Positions 1 through 7,887 of a DNA stretch of 64,000 nt are shown piece after piece. Source of the stretch: Owenweeksia hongkongensis DSM 17368 (GTDB taxonomy: Bacteria > Bacteroidota > Bacteroidia > Flavobacteriales > Schleiferiaceae); contig NC_016599.1 in assembly GCF_000236705.1 (NCBI RefSeq), positions 2,480,001-2,544,000 of the forward strand, in the 5' to 3' direction. The notes under the pieces were generated by a model. It made no database searches, was not told the origin of the DNA, and worked only from the letters and a program-made list of their open reading frames with translations. The position numbers and the translations under genes were made by a program. Within the stretch, counting starts at the first letter, position 1. Each line of letters begins with the position of its first letter.

Positions 1-474
1 TGCGACATCATTTTGGGCAACGAAGAAGATGCTGAAAAGCACTTTGGCATTAAGCCCGAAGGATTGGATATTACCACTCAAGGCGAGCACGTAAAAGGCG
101 AAGCATTTTTATCGGTTTGCGACCAAATGCTGAAAAAATTCCCTCGCGCCAAAAAAGTAATTACCACATTAAGAGGTTCTATTTCTGCTTCTCACAACTC
201 GTGGGCAGGTGTTCTCTATGATGGTAAAACATTGTACGAATCTCCACAGTATCAAATCACCGATATCGTAGATCGTGTAGGTGGTGGAGACTCATTTATG
301 GGTGGACTGATTTACGGATTGCTGAAGTATGATGGTGATGACCAACAGGCACTAAACTTTGCAGTAGCTGCTTCATGTTTGAAACACACCATTAAAGGTG
401 ATGCCAACCTGGTAACCATCGCAGAAGTAGAAAAATTAATGGGTGGTGATTCTTCTGGTAGAGTTGCGAGATAA
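1..474 (+). CDS. kdgK: PfkB-family sugar kinase (2-keto-3-deoxygluconate kinase-like), 5' end missing
   Basis: The reading frame is open to the first base of the window, so only the C-terminal ~157 residues are present. The PfkB signature is visible as DRVGGGDSFMGGLIYGLL, where the GGGDS stretch supplies the anion hole and the catalytic Asp. The family phosphorylates sugars with ATP in the cytosol. The next gene, 9 bp downstream, is a KDPG aldolase, so the substrate is most likely 2-keto-3-deoxygluconate; the pair would turn KDG into pyruvate and glyceraldehyde-3-phosphate. The KDG assignment rests on this neighbour, whereas the PfkB family is clear from sequence. A different sugar acid kinase is possible. 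Confidence 0.85.
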   Translation, partial: CDIILGNEEDAEKHFGIKPEGLDITTQGEHVKGEAFLSVCDQMLKKFPRAKKVITTLRGSISASHNSWAGVLYDGKTLYESPQYQITDIVDRVGGGDSFMGGLIYGLLKYDGDDQQALNFAVAASCLKHTIKGDANLVTIAEVEKLMGGDSSGRVAR

Positions 475-483
475 TTTCCAATT

Positions 484-1137
484 ATGAAAAAAGAAGATGT
501 AATAGCCAAAATGGCGGAAACGAAAATAGTTCCGCTATTTTATAACGCTGATGCTGAAGTAGCTAAAAAGCTTGTAGACGCTTGCTTTGCTGGAGGAGCC
601 CGAGTAATAGAATTTACCAATCGTGGTGAAAAAGCAGTGGAGGTATTTGAAAATCTTTTGGCTTACTGCAATTCCAAGTACCCGGAACTTGCTTTGGGTA
701 TTGGTTCAATTTCTAGCGTGGATCAAGCCAAACAATTTATAGAAATAGGAGCTCACTTTTTGGTATCCCCTTTTATTAATGAAGATTTAGCAAAAACAGC
801 CAGTGCCAATGATATTTTTTGGACTGGAGGCTGTGGTACCATTACTGAAATGCAAACTGCATACAGTTGGGGCGTGCCTTTGTTAAAACTGTTTCCAGGT
901 AACATATATGGCCCAGCTATGATAAAAGGTGCAAAAGCTCCTTGTCCATGGCTGCAAATTATGCCCACCGGTGGCGTGGAACCTACTGAGGATAATTTGA
1001 ACAGCTGGTTTAGCGCTGGTGCAATGTGCGTAGGTATGGGTTCTAAGCTTTTTGCAAAAAAAGAAAACGGAGAATTTGACTACGATGCTATACAAGAAAA
1101 AGTCTCCATAAGTGTAAATATAGCATCGCACTATTAA
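484..1137 (+). CDS. eda: KDPG/KHG aldolase (2-dehydro-3-deoxyphosphogluconate aldolase)
   Basis: This is a class I aldolase that cleaves 2-keto-3-deoxy-6-phosphogluconate to pyruvate and glyceraldehyde-3-phosphate, as in the Entner-Doudoroff and uronate pathways. At 217 residues it has the normal length for the family. Visible hallmarks are the catalytic Glu in RVIEFTNRG, the Schiff-base Lys in LLKLFPG and the phosphate-binding GGVEPTEDNLNSW loop. It follows the kinase gene by 9 bp and shares its transcript, which is closed by a strong terminator at 1192-1235. The family assignment is firm; strict KDPG rather than hydroxyoxoglutarate specificity is inferred from the neighbouring kinase. Confidence 0.93.
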   Translation: MKKEDVIAKMAETKIVPLFYNADAEVAKKLVDACFAGGARVIEFTNRGEKAVEVFENLLAYCNSKYPELALGIGSISSVDQAKQFIEIGAHFLVSPFINEDLAKTASANDIFWTGGCGTITEMQTAYSWGVPLLKLFPGNIYGPAMIKGAKAPCPWLQIMPTGGVEPTEDNLNSWFSAGAMCVGMGSKLFAKKENGEFDYDAIQEKVSISVNIASHY

Positions 1138-1191
1138 GATTTACTAGCCTATTTAGGCAACAACATTAAAGTTTCACTTTAATTTTAGGCC

Positions 1192-1235
1192 AAGAGAGGG
1201 AAATGTCATTTGATGTTTCTCTCTCTTATTTTTTG
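1192..1235 (+). terminator. Rho-independent terminator after eda
   Basis: A 12-bp stem is formed by AAGAGAGGGAAA (1192-1203) and TTTCTCTCTCTT (1216-1227), with a single G-T wobble and a 12-nt loop. It is followed by the run ATTTTTT. Confidence 0.85.
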
Positions 1236-1306
1236 GGCATACCCTAAATACAGTATCGTATAAGTGAGCTCTTCGCTTTCACAAATTACATGGCTCTTAG
1301 TATGCT

Positions 1307-1332
1307 TAGTCTAAAACACCTAAATTAGACTA
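1307..1332. promoter_or_regulatory. Inverted repeat upstream of the 514-aa gene
   Basis: TAGTCTAA (1307-1314) and TTAGACTA (1325-1332) are perfect inverted arms separated by 10 bp, ending 24 bp before the start codon at 1357. No T-run follows, so it looks more like an operator or leader hairpin than a terminator. Function is unknown. Confidence 0.4.
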
Positions 1333-1356
1333 GCACAACCAAACCTCCAATCCATC

Positions 1357-2901
1357 ATGGCCTACGACCCTAACAACGTTGGCAAATACTACTACTGTAG
1401 AAACAGGTTTGCCGAGTCCTTTATTTCTATTGGAAACAAACCAGGACAGTGTATTCCGTTTTCTTCAAGATATTGGAATGGAACCCACCATGAACTCCGC
1501 TCTGGTGAAACAACCTTTACTCTGGGCACATACATTGCCTTTCTGGCCACTGAGTACCGTCTTTTTAAAAATTCAAACCTCAGCACTGAGCAAACAGTAA
1601 AAGAATTGTTCTACGCCTTGGACGCTTTAAACCGGCTAGATTATAATGCAGAAACATTTACGCAGATTCCAAACTCCAACCCACCAAAAAACTTTCCACC
1701 AAAACTGAGTGGGTACCTTGTAAGGCACGACATTGACTATTCTACTTTTTTAGAGGAGAATCCTAAAATCACCTCCGGGTTTCCAGACGTAAACGCAAGT
1801 GCAATCACAGGCTACATTAAAAATTCAGGGCTAACCACAACCATAAATAAAATTAGGGCAGCCTCTTACAAACCCGTATCACGTGATCATATTTTTAGAA
1901 TAATCTGGGGCTTGCTGCTCGCTACTAAATTGCTGGATGATGACTTACACTTTGCCCAAGAAAAGTTTATGGATGGAGAAAGTGATTTTAAAACAGAATG
2001 CCGGGCCATTCATAGGAGAGTCAAAAACTTCCTTTCTAAAAATGGCGGCAAAATACAGACACCAGATGGTACCGTGCCCATTGGTGGGAACATGGTTATC
2101 GACATGGCTGCCATTAAAAAGTCTTCAGAAAACATTACCGGCAACCCTCGAGGGTATAAGCTTCTAAGCCCATGGGCTGGTTTTATGTGGACAGGCTGGA
2201 TGAACGGGAGAATGTCTATGGAAAAGCAGTGTATTTCGGGCAACTACTATAAAGCGTGGAACCGAAGCTGGAAGTATGGTTATGAGTCTTTTTTCCTCTA
2301 CTATGGAAAGCTTGTTTACAATTGGCCAATGGGTTCATCGGCAGGTAAACGACAAAAGAGAGATGCCAAATTAAAAGCTACTACCGAATTCTACCTCAAC
2401 GTATTTCCCTGCCAAGGGAATTTTAACCATACTGATAGTGATTTCACTCCTTTTGGGTGGGCTATGCCTGATAGGTCAGAAAGATCAATAGCCGATGCTT
2501 ACTTTGGAATGCATGCCAAGGGCAACTTCAATTCACTGGATTTTCTCTTGATGCACAATTTTTATTATTTAAATCATTTTACAGAGCTGGGGCCATTTCC
2601 AGAAAATACAAATCAAGATTATGCTATAGACCCCAACTATATCGATAAGGAGGTAATGAAAACCGAACTGGCCCGAGTGCAAAAGCACATTGATCATCAA
2701 TCAGTAAATGACTACATGCGGTTTTACAAACACACAATAAGGGCAGGTTTAAAAAAGTACAACTCCGGACCAAGCAATTTTATAAGTTCCTTCTTACGAA
2801 AATCACGATGGGCACTCATTTCTTTCGGCTCTAGTTATAATCAGCTTAAAAAGGAGAGAAAGGAGTTTAAAGAGAAGCTTGAGGAAATGGGGAGGTTGTA
2901 A
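1357..2901 (+). CDS. Conserved-looking protein of unknown function, 514 aa
   Basis: I do not recognise this family. The ATG is the only start after an in-frame stop at 1321, and no signal peptide is visible, so it is probably cytoplasmic. The N-terminal third holds alternating amphipathic helices (for example RSGETTFTLGTYIAFLATEY, followed by a KELFYALDALNRLD helix), and residues 175-195 carry another hydrophobic helix. This arrangement resembles an all-alpha repeat or toroid fold. The middle is Trp/Tyr/Gly-rich (WAGFMWTGWMNGR), which is common in carbohydrate-active folds but proves nothing. The C-terminus is strongly basic and charged. It appears monocistronic, with an inverted repeat just upstream. 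Confidence 0.75.
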   Translation: MAYDPNNVGKYYYCRNRFAESFISIGNKPGQCIPFSSRYWNGTHHELRSGETTFTLGTYIAFLATEYRLFKNSNLSTEQTVKELFYALDALNRLDYNAETFTQIPNSNPPKNFPPKLSGYLVRHDIDYSTFLEENPKITSGFPDVNASAITGYIKNSGLTTTINKIRAASYKPVSRDHIFRIIWGLLLATKLLDDDLHFAQEKFMDGESDFKTECRAIHRRVKNFLSKNGGKIQTPDGTVPIGGNMVIDMAAIKKSSENITGNPRGYKLLSPWAGFMWTGWMNGRMSMEKQCISGNYYKAWNRSWKYGYESFFLYYGKLVYNWPMGSSAGKRQKRDAKLKATTEFYLNVFPCQGNFNHTDSDFTPFGWAMPDRSERSIADAYFGMHAKGNFNSLDFLLMHNFYYLNHFTELGPFPENTNQDYAIDPNYIDKEVMKTELARVQKHIDHQSVNDYMRFYKHTIRAGLKKYNSGPSNFISSFLRKSRWALISFGSSYNQLKKERKEFKEKLEEMGRL

Positions 2902-3057
2902 TCACAAAAAAAAGCCTCTCGAATGGTCGTTTTTATCCTTGCACAACATAACTCAAAAGCATTTTTTGCGGCCTTGGCTGGTGGTAAGTAAACCTTGAGG
3001 CTTTGCACGAATTGTAAATCCATGTTAACTTAGTAGCTGCTAAAATCAACGTCTTGT

Positions 3058-3264
3058 ATGAATATAGCAAAATCTCAAACTCGGCTAATGGACGACTTCA
3101 TTCTTTTTATCATCTTAAGCATTGCTGGCGCTTTTTCCAGGCTACTTTATAATCAATTGAGAAAAACCATTAATAAAGAACATCCACCTTCTAAAAAAAC
3201 TGAAACAAAGACTGCTAGCCAAAAAGAAGAACGCTATGACAAAACTTTGAAACCATATAGTTAA
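3058..3264 (+). CDS. Small single-pass membrane protein candidate, 68 aa
   Basis: A hydrophobic segment (FILFIILSIAGAFSRLLY) is followed by a Lys/Glu-rich hydrophilic tail, the layout of a small bitopic membrane protein with the charged part in the cytoplasm. A second Met at 3088 immediately precedes the hydrophobic stretch and may be the real start. There is no recognisable family and no promoter I can defend, so it could be a chance frame. It sits on the same strand as its neighbours. Confidence 0.4.
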   Translation: MNIAKSQTRLMDDFILFIILSIAGAFSRLLYNQLRKTINKEHPPSKKTETKTASQKEERYDKTLKPYS

Positions 3265-3342
3265 ATCATATCTCCCAAACCACCGATTTGCAATTGAAAT
3301 GTATTACTTTACTTTTAGATTAAACTCTACAATTATTTCCCG

Positions 3343-3879
3343 GTGAAACCACTCCTTCTTTCAATTTTTCTAATCTTGTGTAATTCATTATCCCTTGCAC
3401 AGGATACTAATGAGGAACTTACAAATAAAGACCCACTTAAAGGTCTAATCCTGCCTCATGGTTCTTTCCAAATTCTTTTCCATGATAGTGAAGGAAAACC
3501 ACCCTATTCAGAAAATTGTGACACAATCATAAATGATTCTTTTGAACACCTTTCTGACACACTCCTGCTGACAGGTATCATCTTGGATTTCTATAATGGC
3601 TCCTGTGGTGTATTCTGTAGTGGTGGGGTTGTCAAGTTTAAAGTCTCAAACCTTGAAGAAGTGGATACTTTGATTCTAATTATTCCATGCCTAAGAATTC
3701 CAAAAGAAGCTGATCTGAATGTCGAATTTAAACTTAAGGCTTCAAAGTTTACAGGAACCGAAGAAGAATGTTATTATCATGGATTCGATAGAACCTGTGA
3801 TCCTGGTATACCTGTCTATAAAATAAGCGAAAAATATGCATGGCCTATTGTTAAGTATTTCGCGGAAGAACAATACTAG
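3343..3879 (+). CDS. Secreted hypothetical protein, 178 aa, GTG start
   Basis: The start codon is GTG at 3343, chosen because it places a clean signal peptide at the N-terminus (KPLLLSIFLILCNSLSLAQ, cleavage after AQ). The mature protein contains several Cys residues (NCDTI, GSCGVFCSGG, EECYYHGFDRTCDPG), which suggests disulfides and a periplasmic or surface location. No family is recognised. It stands alone between the small ORF at 3058 and lysS. Confidence 0.65.
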   Translation: MKPLLLSIFLILCNSLSLAQDTNEELTNKDPLKGLILPHGSFQILFHDSEGKPPYSENCDTIINDSFEHLSDTLLLTGIILDFYNGSCGVFCSGGVVKFKVSNLEEVDTLILIIPCLRIPKEADLNVEFKLKASKFTGTEEECYYHGFDRTCDPGIPVYKISEKYAWPIVKYFAEEQY

Positions 3880-3972
3880 TTCATACTTAGTTATGACGGA
3901 TTATTTATAAGTCATTCCAAACATCTTCAATACCCCATTACCTAAAACCCTCGCCATAAACATTCCTATTAG

Positions 3973-3980
3973 TACCTTTG
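3973..3980 (+). promoter_or_regulatory. -7 promoter element of lysS (TACCTTTG)
   Basis: A perfect match to the Bacteroidota -7 consensus TAnnTTTG, ending 19 nt before the lysS ATG. Confidence 0.7.
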
Positions 3981-3999
3981 CGCAAATTTTTTCGTAGCA

Positions 4000-5724
4000 A
4001 TGAGCCAACATTTATCAGAACAGGAAATTCAAAGACGCGAATCGTTAAAAAAACTTCGCGACTTGGGCATTGAGCCTTATCCTGCAGCCGAGTATCATAT
4101 TACCCACACCACCGAGCAAATCAAAGCTCAATATCCAGAAAACAAGGAAGACGAGGCGTTTAAGTCTGTGTCTTTGGCTGGCCGCCTTATGAGCGTTCGC
4201 GTGATGGGAAAGGCATCTTTTGCCAACCTTCAGGATGCATCGGGTCGCGTGCAGGTTTATTTCAACCGTGATGTAATCTGTCCCGGAGAAGATAAATCGC
4301 TCTACAATGACGTATTCAAAAAGTTGCTGGACATCGGTGACTTTATCGGTATAAAAGGAAAAGTATTTACCACACAGGTTGGAGAAACTACCATTGAGGT
4401 AGAATCCTTTACTGTGCTGAGCAAAGCTTTAAAGCCTCTTCCAGTTGTAAAAACTGATGATCAGGGTAATGTGCATGACCGTTTTAACGACCCTGAAATG
4501 CGCTACCGCATGCGCTATGTTGACCTAGTGGTAAATGATGGTGTGAAAGAAACCTTTGTGAAACGCACCAAAATCATGAATGCCATGCGCGAGTTTTTCA
4601 ACGCCAAAGACTATTTGGAAGTTGAAACTCCAATACTACAGCCTATCCCTGGGGGAGCTGCTGCTCGTCCGTTTATTACGCATCACAATGCGCTGGACAT
4701 GCCTCTTTATCTGCGTATTGCCAATGAGCTTTACCTAAAAAGACTGATTGTTGGTGGTTTTGATGGTGTGTATGAATTTGCAAAAGACTTCAGAAATGAA
4801 GGAATGGACCGCACGCACAATCCGGAGTTTACCGTGATGGAAATTTACGTTGCCTATAAGGACTACTTCTGGATGATGGACTTTACCGAAAAGATGCTGG
4901 AGCACGTGGTGAAAACCGTAAATGGTGCCACAACGGTGAAAATTGGAGATAAAGAAATTAGCTTCAAAGCTCCGTTTAAGCGTATTAGCATGATTGATGC
5001 AATTAAGGAACATACCGGCATCGACATCAACGGAATGGACGAAAAGGAACTACTTGAAGTTTGTAAAAAACTACATGTGGAGACTGACGAAACCATGGGT
5101 AAAGGAAAATTGATAGATGAAATTTTTGGTGAAAAATGTGAGCCTCATTACATCCAGCCAACTTTCATTACCGATTACCCTGTAGAAATGTCGCCACTGT
5201 GCAAAAAGCATCGTGACAACCCAGAGCTTACTGAGCGCTTTGAACTGATGATAAATGGTAAAGAGGTAGCCAATGCTTACTCTGAGCTAAACGACCCGAT
5301 TGATCAACGTGAGCGTTTTGAAGCGCAGCTTACACTTTCTGAAAAAGGAGATGACGAAGCGATGTTTATCGATCAGGATTTCCTTAGGGCTTTGGAATAC
5401 GGAATGCCTCCGACATCGGGTATGGGCATCGGTATAGACCGTTTGACTATGCTCCTTACAGGACAAACTTCTATTCAGGAAGTCCTTTTCTTCCCACAGA
5501 TGCGTCCAGAGAAAAAACCAGTTCTTCCTAAGAAAGAAGACTTTGAAAAAGTTGGTGTTTCTAAAGAATGGAGCGCACATGTTATGGAAGTTTTTGGTAA
5601 TGTAAAAAAACTACAAGAAGCGAAAGCCACTCAAGTTCACCAGCAATTGAACGGATACCGCAAAAAGAAAAAGCTGGACATTCCTGCTTTACAATTGCCA
5701 GATGTAGAAAATTGGTTTGAATAA
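4000..5724 (+). CDS. lysS: Lysine--tRNA ligase (class II)
   Basis: Charges tRNA-Lys with lysine in the cytosol. The N-terminal OB-fold anticodon-binding domain lies at about residues 58-145 (VSLAGRLMSVRVMGKASFAN). The class II catalytic core follows, with motif 2 around the FRNEGMDRTHNPEFTVMEIY stretch and motif 3 in SGMGIGIDRLTMLLTGQTSI. The protein has 574 residues, longer than the ~500 of E. coli LysS because of a Lys-rich C-terminal extension of about 65 residues, an arrangement I associate with Bacteroidota enzymes. The start at 4000 fits both the OB-fold position and the upstream -7 element. The gene ends in a strong hairpin terminator. Confidence 0.97.
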   Translation: MSQHLSEQEIQRRESLKKLRDLGIEPYPAAEYHITHTTEQIKAQYPENKEDEAFKSVSLAGRLMSVRVMGKASFANLQDASGRVQVYFNRDVICPGEDKSLYNDVFKKLLDIGDFIGIKGKVFTTQVGETTIEVESFTVLSKALKPLPVVKTDDQGNVHDRFNDPEMRYRMRYVDLVVNDGVKETFVKRTKIMNAMREFFNAKDYLEVETPILQPIPGGAAARPFITHHNALDMPLYLRIANELYLKRLIVGGFDGVYEFAKDFRNEGMDRTHNPEFTVMEIYVAYKDYFWMMDFTEKMLEHVVKTVNGATTVKIGDKEISFKAPFKRISMIDAIKEHTGIDINGMDEKELLEVCKKLHVETDETMGKGKLIDEIFGEKCEPHYIQPTFITDYPVEMSPLCKKHRDNPELTERFELMINGKEVANAYSELNDPIDQRERFEAQLTLSEKGDDEAMFIDQDFLRALEYGMPPTSGMGIGIDRLTMLLTGQTSIQEVLFFPQMRPEKKPVLPKKEDFEKVGVSKEWSAHVMEVFGNVKKLQEAKATQVHQQLNGYRKKKKLDIPALQLPDVENWFE

Positions 5725-5748
5725 AAAATACTACCATTTTACAAAAAC

Positions 5749-5783
5749 AAACGGGGCGGCCTTTTTAGAAGGCCGCCCCGTTT
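5749..5783. terminator. Bidirectional terminator between lysS and the LruC gene
   Basis: A 13-bp perfect stem, AAACGGGGCGGCC (5749-5761) with GGCCGCCCCGTTT (5771-5783), and a 9-nt loop. T-rich sequence follows on both strands, so it can serve both convergent genes. Confidence 0.9.
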
Positions 5784-5812
5784 TACTTTGGGGTTAACTG
5801 TTATAAATACCC

Positions 5813-7258
5813 TTAGTATAATTTGCTGCTATCTCTATACCCTGGTAGGTCAAGATACCAATCAGGGAAAGAAGCTCCATTAGTACTTGCCCACTGCGCA
5901 AACTTAAGATGAGCTAATACTATATCTGTTTTCTCAATTGGGTAATCAAAAGTTTGAACAGGCGTATAAATCGCCCAAGGCTTGTTGGAGGAATTTACAT
6001 AATTGTTTCCTGGTCCATTTAGGTCTGAATCATCATCACCTGTATTAAACATACTTAAGTCTGCCAAATCTGTTGGTCCAAACCAAGGAAGGTGTACTTC
6101 TGTATTTCTCAGTCCATTTTTAATTAAGAATGGATCAAATGTCATATCCGACAACTCTTGTGGTGAAGAGAAAGTAATATGAATAGTTACCGTATCAGAG
6201 GTTCCTGGAGTTGCACTAGGCTCAGTATTAAAGTATCCTCCACTACCCCATGTTACGATATCCAACCAATCTTCCCACACAACAACCACAGCAGATGATT
6301 GACCAGCTTCAGTTCCATTCGCGTTTAGCACCGTATACTCTTCTGGGTTTACCGCACCTGTAACAGAAGCGATATCACTAGACGTAAGGTCAGGCATATT
6401 GATTGCAAACCCATTATGGTAACCAGCACCACCTGCTCTCAAGAAAAATTTGTGAACCACATCTATAACCTTACCGTTATTGTCCAATCCATAAGTACTA
6501 TAGCGATCCACTACTTTATCATTAAAGTCATAGTCTCCAGAATATGGCCATAAATCTTCATACGCCACTGTGTTGTAGGTATCCTTAGATGGCTCATAAT
6601 AGTTATCACATTTCGTAGGGTCGTTAGGGTAAGCATCTTCACTATCACAGCACCCATCACTATCCGCATCAGGACATGGGTTAGTTGGTCGGCACCAATT
6701 CCAAGGATCTGAAGCGTAAATTCCATCCATTGAAATGTCATCAATAACACCTCGACTAGATCCACCATATCCCAACCAATACCACTTAATGCGGTAAACA
6801 CCTGTCCACGTAACCGGAATAGTTTCCGTAATCACATTTCTAGGATCTCCATTTGGCTTATTATACTTATAAATATAAGTGTGATGAAAAATTTTGGGTC
6901 CTAAATTACCTTGATCGTCTATAAGGTAAGCCTGTAGGTATCTATACTTACCACTGGTGCTACTAAGCTTATGCTTAAATGTCACATTACCTGTTCCGTC
7001 ATAAGAAACATATGGTGAATAAAGCTTTGCTGTGCTATAGCAGCCCCACCAACCCTGTAGTTGTGAGGTTTGTGCCATTGGGCTTTCATTTGCTGGGTTA
7101 CACCCATAACTGCGGCTTCTTATATCAACATTACAAAAAGCCCAGCAGTTCATCCATGAATAGCACTCACTCCCATGGTTAAAATTTTCGGTTACTGCTC
7201 CATTCACCGAAAGTGACGCCACAAGAACTGTGGTCAATGATAGTATTAAATTTTTCAT
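5813..7258 (-). CDS. Secreted LruC (DUF4842) domain protein with a calcium-binding thrombospondin-type repeat
   Basis: A signal peptide occupies residues 1-21. Residues ~25-190 form a Cys/Trp-rich beta domain. Residues ~194-219 carry Asp-rich thrombospondin-3-like repeats (DADSDGCCDSEDAYPNDP) expected to bind calcium. The C-terminal half from ~230 is an LruC/DUF4842 domain, recognised by EDLWPYSGDYDFNDKVVD and the following AGGAGYHNGFAIN. The function of LruC proteins is not established; they are exported and probably surface-located. The gene overlaps its upstream partner, a lipoprotein, by ATGA (7255-7258), so the two are translationally coupled. Confidence 0.85.
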   Translation of the reverse strand: MKNLILSLTTVLVASLSVNGAVTENFNHGSECYSWMNCWAFCNVDIRSRSYGCNPANESPMAQTSQLQGWWGCYSTAKLYSPYVSYDGTGNVTFKHKLSSTSGKYRYLQAYLIDDQGNLGPKIFHHTYIYKYNKPNGDPRNVITETIPVTWTGVYRIKWYWLGYGGSSRGVIDDISMDGIYASDPWNWCRPTNPCPDADSDGCCDSEDAYPNDPTKCDNYYEPSKDTYNTVAYEDLWPYSGDYDFNDKVVDRYSTYGLDNNGKVIDVVHKFFLRAGGAGYHNGFAINMPDLTSSDIASVTGAVNPEEYTVLNANGTEAGQSSAVVVVWEDWLDIVTWGSGGYFNTEPSATPGTSDTVTIHITFSSPQELSDMTFDPFLIKNGLRNTEVHLPWFGPTDLADLSMFNTGDDDSDLNGPGNNYVNSSNKPWAIYTPVQTFDYPIEKTDIVLAHLKFAQWASTNGASFPDWYLDLPGYRDSSKLY

Positions 7259-7719
7259 TCTTCGTCAACTTTAATTAGTTCAACTTCAGGCTGAGGATTT
7301 TCCGAATCATCCATAATTCTTTCCTCATTGGCAGCAGGAACAAAATCAAAACTTGCCATGCCATTATTCACATCCACAAGCTTGGTAATAGCCCCATATT
7401 CTACCTTGATTTGCTTGTAGGCAATAGGTAGCTCAAATTGAATGTCAACATCCTCATTCATTCCTACATGACGTGAAAGGATAAGTCTGTCATCTTCAGT
7501 TTTAATAACAATAGGTCTCTTGCCAGTAAACATGGCGTCAGAACCTTCAATACGCAAGGTGGTTAACCTTGTCGTTTTCCAATCAAAGTCTTTTGGTACT
7601 ACCAAGTCGGCAGTACTGACTGCATTTACACTATTTTTGGACTTCACTTGATCCTTGTCTTTTTGACAAGAAGAAAGTGCCAGTACCAGCATAGTGCCTA
7701 AAAGCATAAGTTTCTTCAT
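7255..7719 (-). CDS. Lipoprotein, LruC partner
   Basis: The N-terminus KKLMLLGTMLVLALSSC is a lipoprotein signal with Cys at residue 18, followed by a charged linker (QKDKDQVKSK). The ~120-residue mature part looks beta-rich and acidic. It is the first gene of a two-gene unit whose second gene, for the LruC protein, starts inside its stop codon. I infer that the two form a cell-envelope complex. No named domain is recognised. Confidence 0.75.
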   Translation of the reverse strand: MKKLMLLGTMLVLALSSCQKDKDQVKSKNSVNAVSTADLVVPKDFDWKTTRLTTLRIEGSDAMFTGKRPIVIKTEDDRLILSRHVGMNEDVDIQFELPIAYKQIKVEYGAITKLVDVNNGMASFDFVPAANEERIMDDSENPQPEVELIKVDEE

Positions 7720-7887
7720 AGTTTAATAATTTGTTAAGTGATTACAACATGTATCTGATTTTTATGCCAAACGACAATCACTTGTGTATTAGTGGCTTAT
7801 GTTTATTTAATTTATTAAACTTGAACCAAATAGAAACCATCGTCTCATTTTGAGACTTTGTAAATTACCCTTTGGAATTATTTTTGA

